Shown: piece after piece, positions 42,452 to 48,623 of the stretch
How the letters are laid out: every line of letters begins with the position of its first letter
Numbering within the stretch: the stretch's first letter is position 1
Source: a virus
Length of the DNA stretch: 64,000 nucleotides
Virus record (IMG/VR): IMGVR_UViG_3300023174_000121
Span: 1-64,000 of that record
Direction: 5' to 3' (one strand)
Notes under the pieces: generated by a model
Database searches by the model: none
Told to the model about the DNA's origin: nothing
What the model saw: only the letters and a program-made list of their open reading frames with translations
Position numbers and translations under genes: made by a program

Positions 42452-42558
42452 TGCCCATCTCCCAAGAGGAATTCTAGCATATCCAAATCGTATTCGTAAA
42501 ATTCTTCTAGCATTTCGTAGAACTCTTCGCCGATTTGGCTGACATATGCATTAAACAC
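42448..42558 (-). CDS. Tiny acidic protein with GTG start
   Basis: 36 residues: FNAYVSQIGEEFYEMLEEFY then EYDLDMLEFLLGDGQ. The GTG at 42558 is six bases after GGAG, and the stop overlaps the next ATG. It is the first gene after the promoter at 42591. Confidence 0.6.
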   Translation of the reverse strand: MFNAYVSQIGEEFYEMLEEFYEYDLDMLEFLLGDGQ

Positions 42559-42590
42559 TTTTTTCTCCAGTTTCTCTCACCACAAGATCC

Positions 42591-42618
42591 ATTGTACGCT
42601 GATCTCCAGAAAAGTCAA
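42591..42618 (-). promoter_or_regulatory. Sigma70-like early promoter (cassette copy 2)
   Basis: Minus strand TTGACT (42613-42618), 16-base spacer ending GATCAGCG, TACAAT (42591-42596). Downstream leader GGATCTTGTGGTGAGAGAAA is shared with copies 4 and 5. Upstream a GTTGCG/CGCAAC hairpin (minus-strand GTTGCGTCAGCGCAAC). Confidence 0.85.
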
Positions 42619-42941
42619 GGCTTTTCTTGGTGTTGCGCTGACGCAACAAAATCGTCGGTGTCGGCGTCATCCCAGTGGTTTTCACACCAAGTTCGGTCAA
42701 GACCGTAGCTGACGCAATCGCGAACGTATTGGGCTTTTAGTGGATCAATTTTAGCAATTACTTGTTGCACAATTGACGTTTGAATTGGAATTTCTAATTG
42801 CTGTTGTCTTTGCTTTTCGTGTTCAAAGTATGCACCCAATCCGCAAAAGATTACAACAAATCCAATCGCACCAATTAAAACAATTCTCCAGCAATAATAT
42901 AACAAAAGTCCAACTATTGCTGATGCAAAAATGATTTCCAC
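42615..42941 (-). CDS. Two-TM small membrane protein
   Basis: 108 residues from a GTG at 42941 with AGGA six bases upstream; a longer TTG start at 42971 has no ribosome site. Two hydrophobic segments near the N-terminus (IIFASAIVGLLLYYCW and IVLIGAIGFVVIFCGLGAYF), then a charged soluble domain with two Cys. Lies immediately after the lipoprotein gene. Function unknown. Confidence 0.6.
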   Translation of the reverse strand: MEIIFASAIVGLLLYYCWRIVLIGAIGFVVIFCGLGAYFEHEKQRQQQLEIPIQTSIVQQVIAKIDPLKAQYVRDCVSYGLDRTWCENHWDDADTDDFVASAQHQEKP

Positions 42942-42949
42942 ATTAATTC

Positions 42950-43267
42950 CTATTGGAGATATGGCTCGCAATGCACATTAACTGGTACCATAACTTTAGA
43001 TCCAGTATCAGTTCGAACTGAAATGTATTCTACATTAGGACGCATCTTTGCAAATAAACATTGTTTTGCTGCTTGAATTGCTTCATTACGATCCATTGCA
43101 TCTGGACCATTGTAATTATTTAGTTTGTATACTGGATTTACAATTGCAGCAACCTTTTGTGGTTCATTTCGCCCAATTGAATTGCCAATTTTAGATGAAG
43201 TCTCAAAGGTTGAAGCACAGCCAGTAAGTAGCGACACAACTAGAGTAGACGCGATCAATTTCCTCAT
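42950..43267 (-). CDS. Phage-encoded lipoprotein
   Basis: 105 residues. MRKLIASTLVVSLLTGC is a lipoprotein signal with lipobox LLTG-C (C17). The mature part (~88 residues) has ICKxxC-free mixed sequence with two further Cys (KQCLFA, HCEPYL) that may form a disulphide. Phage lipoproteins often block superinfection at the outer membrane or act as Rz1-like spanins; its promoter is of the early type, which favours superinfection exclusion. Confidence 0.7.
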   Translation of the reverse strand: MRKLIASTLVVSLLTGCASTFETSSKIGNSIGRNEPQKVAAIVNPVYKLNNYNGPDAMDRNEAIQAAKQCLFAKMRPNVEYISVRTDTGSKVMVPVNVHCEPYLQ

Positions 43268-43301
43268 TTCGAACTCCTTTTCGGGTTTATTTGATTCTAC
43301 T

Positions 43302-43330
43302 ATTGTCTAACAAATTTCCAGGAAAGTCAA
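43302..43330 (-). promoter_or_regulatory. Sigma70-like early promoter (cassette copy 3) for the lipoprotein
   Basis: Minus strand TTGACT (43325-43330), 17-base spacer, GACAAT (43302-43307). Preceded by a GTTGT/ACAAC hairpin with a T-rich loop. Leader ends in AAAAGGAG before the lipoprotein ATG. Confidence 0.75.
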
Positions 43331-43365
43331 GGACTATTCCACGTTTTGTTGTGTAAAAACAACAA

Positions 43366-43400
43366 AAACCAGCTCTATAGGACGCTCTATAGGCTGGTTT
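43366..43400 (-). terminator. Hairpin terminator upstream of the lipoprotein promoter
   Basis: Minus strand AAACCAGC...GCTGGTTT with CTATAG palindromes in the arm, followed by TTGTTGTTTTT. Ends the transcript of the 143-residue gene just before the next promoter. Confidence 0.7.
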
Positions 43401-43458
43401 CGGCTCATAGGTGAGGGGTAAGTAAGGGGTCTGTTCTAAAACGCTCCTATGGCGCGTC

Positions 43459-43890
43459 CTAGGACTGGTCCATCGTGCGCCATTCGTCCGCCATTTTGTT
43501 AATCGCCAGCGGATCGTATGCATATGAGGTTGTGGATCCAGCCAGAAAAGAATCGTGCCCATGCAAATCTGCAGTTGTCAATGCACTAAAGTTTGTTGTA
43601 TTCAATGCAGGAATTGGATCTTGAGGTTTCATAAAACTTTGTTGAAATCCTGCTGTAACAAATGTATTGTTATCTTCATCGCGAACTGCATTCCAAACTG
43701 TATTTAAAGATTCATTTAATGAATCAGAAGCATCTACGATAGTTTGCTCCAAAGAATATAATACTGATTTGATAACTTTCAATTCAACATCACTTTCAAG
43801 TCCAGCAATAACAAGTTTAAAAATATTCTTAAAATCTTCGACTTTATGAATACTTTCTTCAAGACTACTTAATTCATCATAGTGTTTCAT
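43459..43890 (-). CDS. Hypothetical protein
   Basis: 143 residues from the ATG at 43890 with AGGAG upstream. First half helical (YDELSSLEESIHKVEDFKNI, LESDVELKVIKSVLYSLEQT), second half Thr/Ser/Asn-rich (NTTNFSALTTADLHGHDSFL). Unrecognised. The stop is followed by a hairpin terminator. Confidence 0.6.
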   Translation of the reverse strand: MKHYDELSSLEESIHKVEDFKNIFKLVIAGLESDVELKVIKSVLYSLEQTIVDASDSLNESLNTVWNAVRDEDNNTFVTAGFQQSFMKPQDPIPALNTTNFSALTTADLHGHDSFLAGSTTSYAYDPLAINKMADEWRTMDQS

Positions 43891-43903
43891 AGCAAACTCC
43901 TTT

Positions 43904-44176
43904 TTAATCATCATCGCCAATTGCATAAGTCACATCATATCCACCTTTACGATCTGTCCAACAATCGTCGTATGTCCATTCCCATCCAAGATCGAAGCCA
44001 TTGTCTTCTGCGTAATCAATAACATCGATAGGATCAAGTGTTCCATCTTCAAATGCTTTCAAATGCAATTCCATTTCATCTTCATCATCCGAATAAACGT
44101 CACGAATCAAATCTTCTGTAATTTCGATTTCATATTGTTTTTCGACTTGATGCCATTCTGATTTAATCACTTTCAT
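43904..44176 (-). CDS. Small acidic hypothetical protein
   Basis: 90 residues, strongly acidic: SEWHQVEKQYEIEITEDLIR, DVYSDDEDEMELHLKAFEDG, GWEWTYDDCWTDRKGGYDVT. Ribosome site AGGAG upstream. Acidic proteins of this kind can act as DNA mimics, but that is only a possibility here. Confidence 0.6.
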   Translation of the reverse strand: MKVIKSEWHQVEKQYEIEITEDLIRDVYSDDEDEMELHLKAFEDGTLDPIDVIDYAEDNGFDLGWEWTYDDCWTDRKGGYDVTYAIGDDD

Positions 44177-44188
44177 AATGAACTCCTT

Positions 44189-44665
44189 TTAAGCTAATTT
44201 CAAACTTTTCAATCTATCAGCAGCGTAAGAAGCAGCAAATGCTTTGGGCTTTATCATCGGAATCACATTGCATGTTCCTTTTATAAATCCAATCGCTTCA
44301 TTTATAACGCAAAAACTTCCATGCAAATCACTTGGATTAATATCCAAATGCACTTCTACATATCTATCTTCCAACACATCAGCAAGTTTTAAATATAACT
44401 CAGAAACTTTATAAACTTCATTCATTAAACGATATCTAGGTTTAGAAACTTTCTGATCGAAATCTCGTTCTCTTTGCACTTCACCAAATAGTTTGCATCC
44501 ATGCTTACCATCTAGATGAATCACAATAGCAAGAATGTAATCCGCGTGCCATACTCCATTTACGTTAACTCTTTCAGAATCACAACCAACATAGATTTTT
44601 GTTTCTTCAGATTGATTTAAAATAAATTCTTTGACTTCTTCTATATTGAGTTTATGATGATACAT
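44189..44665 (-). CDS. RNase H-like YkuK/DUF458 family protein
   Basis: 158 residues from the ATG at 44665; the longer frame through tRNA-Met is an artefact. YVGCDSERVNVNGVWHADYI (first catalytic Asp), EVHLDINPSDLHGSFCVINE, AIGFIKGTCNVIPMIKPKAF, AASYAADRLK. These are the motifs of the DUF458 RNase H-like family of unknown substrate. It sits directly downstream of tRNA-Met. Confidence 0.85.
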   Translation of the reverse strand: MYHHKLNIEEVKEFILNQSEETKIYVGCDSERVNVNGVWHADYILAIVIHLDGKHGCKLFGEVQRERDFDQKVSKPRYRLMNEVYKVSELYLKLADVLEDRYVEVHLDINPSDLHGSFCVINEAIGFIKGTCNVIPMIKPKAFAASYAADRLKSLKLA

Positions 44666-44679
44666 TTTTCTTTTTAAAT

Positions 44680-44754
44680 TGGTGGGCCCACTAGGAATTG
44701 AACCTAGACTCAATCGATTATGAGTCGAACGCTTTACCATTAAGCTATAGGCCC
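44680..44754 (-). tRNA. tRNA-Met (CAU)
   Basis: Acceptor GGGCCTA/TGGGCCC, A73, CCA encoded (44682-44680). Anticodon loop CTCATAA, anticodon CAT at 44722-44720. Could be elongator Met or, with lysidine modification, Ile-AUA. TAGGTTCAATTCCTA T-arm. A promoter lies at 44767. Confidence 0.9.
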
Positions 44755-44766
44755 GTGAAATTTATT

Positions 44767-44795
44767 ACTATAACACTAAATTTATTTAATGTCAA
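44767..44795 (-). promoter_or_regulatory. Sigma70-like promoter in the tRNA array (before tRNA-Met)
   Basis: Minus strand TTGACA (44790-44795), 17-base spacer, TATAGT (44767-44772), fully inside the spacer between tRNA-Leu and tRNA-Met. Confidence 0.7.
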
Positions 44796-44803
44796 TGTAA
44801 TTT

Positions 44804-44886
44804 TGGTGGGGCTGGAGAGACTCGAACTCTCAAGCCGAAGCGTCTGGGCTTAAACCAGATGTGTTTGCCAATTTCACCACAGCCCC
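44804..44886 (-). tRNA. tRNA-Leu (UAA)
   Basis: Class II with long variable arm. Acceptor GGGGCTG/CAGCCCC, A73, CCA encoded. Anticodon stem TCTGG/CCAGA with loop TTTAAGC, anticodon TAA. Its 5' part overlaps the end of the HNH gene by 57 bases. Confidence 0.92.
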
Positions 44887-45510
44887 ATGTAATAATTCGT
44901 TAGCCCTACTATAATTAGCTCCTTTTGGCGTCAATCCAAGTTTTAACAATGCTTGTCTAATATTTTTAGTTGTATTTAATGCTTGCAAAAAATCATCATC
45001 AGAAACATATTGATCTTTTCTTTTATGTATGTTTTTCCCTTTCCAAGTTTCGGTAAATGAATGACAGTTAGGACATAATAGTTTCAAATTCTCCTTAACA
45101 TTATTTTGATTATTCCCGTCTATATGTTCCAATTCTAATGTTATAGGTTTATCCAGCCATTTAGATAAACCACAATTTTCACAATTATGCCCACGTTCAT
45201 TAATCAAAAATCCTTTATGATTTCCCAATTTACCATATTCGAATTTTGTATTTAAAAATTTATTTTTACTCCAAGCCATTCTTTTTTTAGTCTCTTCTGG
45301 TAGATTTTTATATCTCTCTGATCCAGAAATTCTTAAACCATTTTCATATACTTTTTTTGTCGATTCTCTATTTTTAGATTTTATGGCTGGACAAGATTGT
45401 GATCTTTGTAAACACATTAAATTTCCCGAACCATTTTTATATGTGGCTACATTCCCACATCCATACGAGCATAAATCAGTAGTAATTATTGGATTTGCTA
45501 TAAGTTTCAT
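44830..45510 (-). CDS. HNH homing endonuclease in the tRNA array, overlapping tRNA-Leu
   Basis: 226 residues from the ATG at 45510, with AGGAG upstream. C-x2-C pairs (ENCGLSKW, LLCPNCHSF) surround LELEHIDGNNQNNVKENLK, the HNH core. An N-terminal Cys cluster (LCSYGCGNVATYK) may form another zinc site and KNIRQALLKLGLTPKGANYS is a C-terminal helix-turn-helix. The last 19 codons lie inside tRNA-Leu. Likely a free-standing homing endonuclease. Confidence 0.85.
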   Translation of the reverse strand: MKLIANPIITTDLCSYGCGNVATYKNGSGNLMCLQRSQSCPAIKSKNRESTKKVYENGLRISGSERYKNLPEETKKRMAWSKNKFLNTKFEYGKLGNHKGFLINERGHNCENCGLSKWLDKPITLELEHIDGNNQNNVKENLKLLCPNCHSFTETWKGKNIHKRKDQYVSDDDFLQALNTTKNIRQALLKLGLTPKGANYSRANELLHGAVVKLANTSGLSPDASA

Positions 45511-45539
45511 AAAGCGACTCCTGTTAAAACGGTATACTT

Positions 45540-45547
45540 TATTTATA
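45540..45547 (-). promoter_or_regulatory. Late-type box TATAAATA before the HNH gene
   Basis: Exact TATAAATA on the minus strand, about 30 bases before the HNH ATG. A sigma70-like promoter lies further upstream, so the endonuclease may be expressed early and late. Confidence 0.55.
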
Positions 45548-45589
45548 AAAAAACAAATGTATACCGTTCCACCACTCTCGCATTTTTGT

Positions 45590-45619
45590 ATCATATCACA
45601 ATGTTTCCGTCGTTGTCAA
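45590..45619 (-). promoter_or_regulatory. Sigma70-like promoter before the HNH gene
   Basis: Minus strand TTGACA (45614-45619), 18-base spacer, TATGAT (45590-45595), within the last codons of the DUF2452-type gene. Confidence 0.55.
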
Positions 45620-46079
45620 CTTCAATCCAAGTAGAGTCGCCCATGTAGCGAACTCTGCTTATGTATTCGTAATGTTCTGGTGCACCACAAGCCCAATCAC
45701 TTGGACCATTGATGGTTAATCCAATGACGTTTGTTTGTTTGTTTAAGAATAGCCAATAGCATTGACCATGAAAGACTTGAAAGCTGTATTCAGCAGAATG
45801 TACTGCATCAGTAATATACAATCGACGTTTGATTTGTTCTGCTTGCTTTTGAAGCACGTTGACCATTTCCATGATTCGATCATATTCTTGTTGGGCATGC
45901 ATTCTCGCAACATTAAGCATTAAATCTTTCTGCTGCTTTACTGGAACTAACTCAAACTTTGGTGCACCTGCTTCTGTTGGATACTCTGTGATATTTCTAT
46001 TCAAGAAGGTGACAAGACTATCTCCAATTTTACTATCAAAACTAGTTCTACCTTTGGATATATTAGACTTGTCACCCAT
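45591..46079 (-). CDS. DUF2452 family protein
   Basis: 162 residues from the ATG at 46079. LVTFLNRNITEYPTEAGAPK, then MLNVARMHAQQEYDRIMEMV, LQKQAEQIKRRL and WACGAPEHYEYISRVRYMGD fit the DUF2452 family. Function unknown. Immediately downstream of the rubredoxin gene. Confidence 0.75.
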   Translation of the reverse strand: MGDKSNISKGRTSFDSKIGDSLVTFLNRNITEYPTEAGAPKFELVPVKQQKDLMLNVARMHAQQEYDRIMEMVNVLQKQAEQIKRRLYITDAVHSAEYSFQVFHGQCYWLFLNKQTNVIGLTINGPSDWACGAPEHYEYISRVRYMGDSTWIEVDNDGNIVI

Positions 46080-46081
46080 TA

Positions 46082-46219
46082 TCACTCTTGTTCTAGGGGA
46101 ACGTATTCGTCTTTATGACAACCGCAACTAGGGCAAAGATAAAACATTGGCAAGTCTTCAAACTTACCATCAACTTCTTCATCATGAATATGGTTACACA
46201 CTTGACATTCGTATTTCAT
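46082..46219 (-). CDS. Rubredoxin-like protein
   Basis: 45 residues. YECQVCNHIHDEE and LCPSCGCHKDEYVPLE give C5-x2-C8 and C29-x2-C32, with the GKFEDLP and aromatic DEYxP elements of rubredoxin; the region between is about eight residues shorter than usual. Expected to bind one Fe (or Zn) and act as a one-electron carrier. AGGAG upstream. Its partner in the phage is unknown; NrdB or a host enzyme are possibilities only. Confidence 0.85.
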   Translation of the reverse strand: MKYECQVCNHIHDEEVDGKFEDLPMFYLCPSCGCHKDEYVPLEQE

Positions 46220-46243
46220 AAAAAAACTCCTAAAAAAATAAAG

Positions 46244-46319
46244 TGGCGCGGCTGGAGAGATTCGAACTCCCGACAGACCGGGTAGAAGCCGGTTACTCTA
46301 TCCACTGAGTTACAGCCGC
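46244..46319 (-). tRNA. tRNA-Arg (UCU)
   Basis: Acceptor GCGGCTG/CAGCCGC, G73, CCA encoded. Anticodon stem ACCGG/CCGGT with loop CTTCTAC, anticodon TCT, reading AGA/AGG. T-arm GGGAGTTCGAATCTCTC. Confidence 0.92.
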
Positions 46320-46330
46320 ATTGTGAAAAC

Positions 46331-46359
46331 ATTATATAACACTAATTCCTGGAAATCAA
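46331..46359 (-). promoter_or_regulatory. Sigma70-like promoter for tRNA-Arg
   Basis: Minus strand TTGATT (46354-46359), 17-base spacer, TATAAT (46331-46336), placed 12 bases before the tRNA 5' end and overlapping the end of the amidotransferase-like gene. Confidence 0.65.
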
Positions 46360-46992
46360 GTCATCCACGAACTCTATCAATAACTGATGATGTTTGTAGT
46401 CATGCCATTTGGATTCTAAATATTGCCAAGGCTCTTCGTACCAATATTTCATACTTTCTGGATGACAACCAATTAAGCCAACTCGCCGTTGTATGATTGC
46501 CATCGGATCTCCATTTGCATACCTAGCAATAACATCAAATTTTGATTCGTCGCCTATGATAGCACATCCATCATAGAAAAACATATCTTGTTCAGAACCT
46601 TTCCAATTCACTTTTGCTATAGTAGCATATGATCGCTTTATCTCAGCATTGTCTCGTTTGATATATTGCACAACATCCATATCATTCACTATGTCAAAAT
46701 ATCTTGGAGCTGCCCAATACGCACCCATGCATATGCCTAGATAACGTCCACCCCAGAATACATAATCTGCAACTTTGTTTGCAACTTTTCTTTTGAAAAG
46801 ATGATGATAAGAATTACTGTCGCCAATTCCACCAGGGAATATTACGCAATAGAATTGATTTAGATTTAATTCGCCAGCTAATTCGTTTATGTCAAATACT
46901 TGAACTTCATACTTTGAAGATAGTATTGCTGAGATTGCGACACAGCAATCTTGAGAACACTCTGGATGATTAATGAATAGTCCGACTTTCAT
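46342..46992 (-). CDS. Class I glutamine amidotransferase-like protein (BPL_N type)
   Basis: 216 residues. FPGGIGDSNSYHHLF (~52-66) and YLGICMGAYWAAPRYF with the nucleophile C88 in GICMGAY, then GCHPESMKYW near the end with a His-Pro-Glu. This matches the BPL_N/GATase1-like family that lacks a synthetase domain. The substrate is unknown. Inserted between tRNA genes; its ATG uses the last A of the tRNA-Gly CCA. Confidence 0.8.
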   Translation of the reverse strand: MKVGLFINHPECSQDCCVAISAILSSKYEVQVFDINELAGELNLNQFYCVIFPGGIGDSNSYHHLFKRKVANKVADYVFWGGRYLGICMGAYWAAPRYFDIVNDMDVVQYIKRDNAEIKRSYATIAKVNWKGSEQDMFFYDGCAIIGDESKFDVIARYANGDPMAIIQRRVGLIGCHPESMKYWYEEPWQYLESKWHDYKHHQLLIEFVDDLISRN

Positions 46993-47065
46993 GGAGCGGG
47001 ATATCGGAATCGAACCGATGACCGAAGATTGGAAATCTGCTGTTTTGCCATTAAACTAATCCCGC
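46992..47065 (-). tRNA. tRNA-Gly (UCC)
   Basis: Acceptor GCGGGAT/ATCCCGC, T73, CCA encoded. Anticodon loop TTTCCAA, anticodon TCC. T-arm ATCGGTTCGATTCCGAT. The anticodon stem has one mismatch. Confidence 0.88.
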
Positions 47066-47072
47066 ATTCACT

Positions 47073-47468
47073 TTATGCAATAAGTCTTTTCTGCTTCACT
47101 TTCTCTGCTGTTTCTTTTAATACAACTTTTAAATTTTCAACGTTTTTTAAAATCTCTGCTGCATCTTCCCGGACATTTGGATTGAATGCTTTAAAATTAT
47201 CTCCATGACCAATCAATAGATGACAATCATTGTCCATGCATAGGGTGATTAGATTGCTTTCTTCCAATTCTAATTCTGGATGCAAATGAAATGGCTGAAC
47301 GTGATGTACATTTAAATGCTCTTTAGAACCACACGCTGCACAAGACGGATGCTTTTTAATAAATTTATGTTGAACAGTAGGCCAATGTGGACTTCTTTCT
47401 TGCGTGATTCCTTTGTCTTTATTGTCTAATTTCTTTTGACTCTTTTTTCTCCGCGCGGTTGTTGTCAT
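47073..47468 (-). CDS. HNH endonuclease in the tRNA array
   Basis: 131 residues. Basic N-terminus (TARRKKSQKKLDNK), then CAACGSKEHLNVHHVQPFHL, ELEESNLITLCMDNDCHLLI and GH: the HNH core with HH and N-x-x-x-L-C-x5-C-H. AAGGA ribosome site. Eight bases from tRNA-Gly. Likely a homing-type endonuclease. Confidence 0.85.
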   Translation of the reverse strand: MTTTARRKKSQKKLDNKDKGITQERSPHWPTVQHKFIKKHPSCAACGSKEHLNVHHVQPFHLHPELELEESNLITLCMDNDCHLLIGHGDNFKAFNPNVREDAAEILKNVENLKVVLKETAEKVKQKRLIA

Positions 47469-47491
47469 TTTTATTATCCTTTTTTAATTGT

Positions 47492-47563
47492 ATGCCCCTT
47501 GACAGAATCGAACTGCCAATTGATGATTACAAATCAACTGTTATACCATTTAACTAAAAGGGC
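47492..47563 (-). tRNA. tRNA-Thr (UGU)
   Basis: Acceptor GCCCTTT/AAGGGGC, A73. CCA is not encoded (followed by TAC), unlike almost all others here. Anticodon loop TTTGTAA, anticodon TGT. Confidence 0.88.
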
Positions 47564-47583
47564 TTCGAAAACACACACATTGT

Positions 47584-47658
47584 TGGCTCCCCGACCTGGG
47601 ATCGAACCAGGGACCGACGGATTAACAGTCCGGCGCTCTACCGCTGAGCTATCAGGGA
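47584..47658 (-). tRNA. tRNA-Asn (GUU)
   Basis: Acceptor TCCCTGA/TCGGGGA, G73, CCA encoded. Anticodon loop CTGTTAA, anticodon GTT. T-arm CCTGGTTCGATCCCAGG. Confidence 0.93.
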
Positions 47659-47691
47659 ATGTATAGTATATAGCATTAAAAAAGAACAATT

Positions 47692-47779
47692 TGGCGGATA
47701 GTATAGGATTCGAACCTATGCGCCGATTTCTCAGCGACAGTTTAGCAAACTGCTCCTTTAACCACTCAGGCAACTATCC
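47692..47779 (-). tRNA. tRNA-Ser (GCU)
   Basis: Class II. Acceptor GGATAGT/ACTATCC, G73, CCA encoded. Anticodon stem CAGTT/AACTG with anticodon GCT. Variable arm GTCGCTGAGAAATCGGCGC. Confidence 0.92.
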
Positions 47780-47784
47780 TCGTC

Positions 47785-47874
47785 TGGCGGAAGCGGTGAG
47801 ATTCGAACTCACGGAGCCTTTGCAGACTCTTCAGTTTTCAAGACTGACGGATTAAACCACTCTCCCACGCTTCC
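47785..47874 (-). tRNA. tRNA-Ser (UGA)
   Basis: Class II. Acceptor GGAAGCG/CGCTTCC, G73, CCA encoded. Anticodon loop CTTGAAA, anticodon TGA. Long variable arm. Confidence 0.92.
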
Positions 47875-47880
47875 TGAAAT

Positions 47881-47957
47881 TGGTTGGTCTACCCGGATTC
47901 GAACCGGGAACTCTCAGATTAAAAGTCTGATAATCTGACCAATTGAGTTATAGACCA
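47881..47957 (-). tRNA. tRNA-Lys (UUU)
   Basis: Acceptor TGGTCTA/TAGACCA, A73, CCA encoded. Anticodon loop CTTTTAA, anticodon TTT. T-arm CCCGGTTCGAATCCGGG. Confidence 0.93.
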
Positions 47958-47962
47958 GTTGT

Positions 47963-48039
47963 TGGTGCCTCCACCTGGATTTGAACCAGGGACTTCCACC
48001 TTATCAAGATGGCACTCTGACCAACTGAGTTATAGAGGC
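47963..48039 (-). tRNA. tRNA-Ile (GAU)
   Basis: Acceptor GCCTCTA/T-GGAGGC, A73, CCA encoded. Anticodon loop TTGATAA, anticodon GAT. T-arm CCTGGTTCAAATCCAGG. Confidence 0.92.
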
Positions 48040-48042
48040 AAT

Positions 48043-48117
48043 TGGCGGTCCCAGCGAGAATCGAACTCGCCTCTACGGCGTGACAAGCCGTTATACTAAC
48101 CGATATACTATGGAACC
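48043..48117 (-). tRNA. tRNA-Asp (GUC)
   Basis: Acceptor GGTTCCA/TGGGACC, G73, CCA encoded. Anticodon stem ACGGC/GCCGT with loop TTGTCAC, anticodon GTC. T-arm GCGAGTTCGATTCTCGC. Confidence 0.92.
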
Positions 48118-48122
48118 AATTA

Positions 48123-48197
48123 TGGTGGATCGTGACAGGATCGAACTGCCGACATTCGCCGTGTAAAGGCGCTACTCTACCTCTGAGTTAACGATCC
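48123..48197 (-). tRNA. tRNA-Val (UAC)
   Basis: Acceptor GGATCGT/ACGATCC, A73, CCA encoded. Anticodon stem GCGCC/GGCG with anticodon TAC. T-arm CGGCAGTTCGATCCTGTC. Confidence 0.92.
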
Positions 48198-48203
48198 AAA
48201 ATT

Positions 48204-48286
48204 TGGTGGAGGATGGGAGGATGGGAGGATCGAACTCCCACTAAAGGCTTGCAAAGCCCCTGTGCTCCCATTATCACTAATCCCCC
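48204..48286 (-). tRNA. tRNA-Ala (UGC) with duplicated 3' acceptor strand
   Basis: 5' acceptor GGGGGAT; anticodon loop TTTGCAA, anticodon TGC; T-arm GGGAG-TTCGATC-CTCCC. The 3' acceptor strand ATCCTCC occurs twice in tandem (48222-48216 followed by C, then 48214-48208 followed by A and CCA). A normal tRNA would be eight bases shorter. Either the second copy pairs with GGGGGAT, with an eight-base bulge, or the first does and the CCA must be added elsewhere. Confidence 0.8.
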
Positions 48287-48303
48287 AATACTGTTAAAGA
48301 ACA

Positions 48304-48380
<77 letters not shown>

Positions 48381-48391
48381 AAATTTGTCAA

Positions 48392-48465
48392 TGGCTCCGG
48401 TGGAGAGAATCGAACTCCCACTAGTGGTTTTGGAGACCACCGCACTGCCATTATACTACACCGGA
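48392..48465 (-). tRNA. tRNA-Trp (CCA)
   Basis: Acceptor TCCGGTG/CACCGGA, G73, CCA encoded. Anticodon stem GTGGT/ACCAC with loop CTCCAAA, anticodon CCA. The presence of a Trp tRNA in a phage array is moderately unusual. Confidence 0.9.
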
Positions 48466-48470
48466 ACAAA

Positions 48471-48539
48471 CCATATGGAAACACACTCCTCTCTTTGTTG
48501 TCGCCGCCTAGGTTCGGCTCAGAATGTGTTTCCATATGG
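48471..48539 (-). repeat. 15-bp inverted repeat hairpin after tRNA-Tyr
   Basis: CCATATGGAAACACA (48471-48485) and TGTGTTTCCATATGG (48525-48539) form a perfect 15-base-pair stem with a 39-base loop. The stem begins at the tRNA-Tyr CCA end. A weaker version flanks tRNA-Tyr on the other side (48622-48661). Confidence 0.9.
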
Positions 48540-48623
48540 TGGGTAGCCAGGGAATCGAACCCCGTTGCCGCTAAGGACCACAGATTTACAGTCTGCTGCA
48601 TTCACCAATGATGCTCGCTACCC
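48537..48623 (-). tRNA. tRNA-Tyr (GUA)
   Basis: Class II. Acceptor GGGTAGC/GCTACCC, A73, CCA encoded. Anticodon stem CAGA/TCTG with loop CTGTAAA, anticodon GTA. Variable arm GGTCCTTAGCGGCAAC. Flanked on both sides by CCATAT-type hairpins. Confidence 0.92.

Noticed and set aside
43281-43562. Minus-strand frame of 91 codons across the terminator and promoter region before the lipoprotein
   Set aside because: It covers the terminator hairpin and the early promoter, has no ribosome site and overlaps the 143-residue gene in another frame.
44666-44740. N-terminal extension of the YkuK-like gene
   Set aside because: It translates tRNA-Met; the family start fits the ATG at 44665.
45511-45594. Upstream extension of the HNH gene (28 codons)
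   Set aside because: The ATG at 45510 has a perfect ribosome site, and the extension runs over the promoter boxes.
47534-47773. Minus-strand frame through tRNA-Asn and tRNA-Ser
   Set aside because: It is a read-through of tRNA genes (typical PEWLKEQFAK... and SSAVERRTVNP... artefact sequences).
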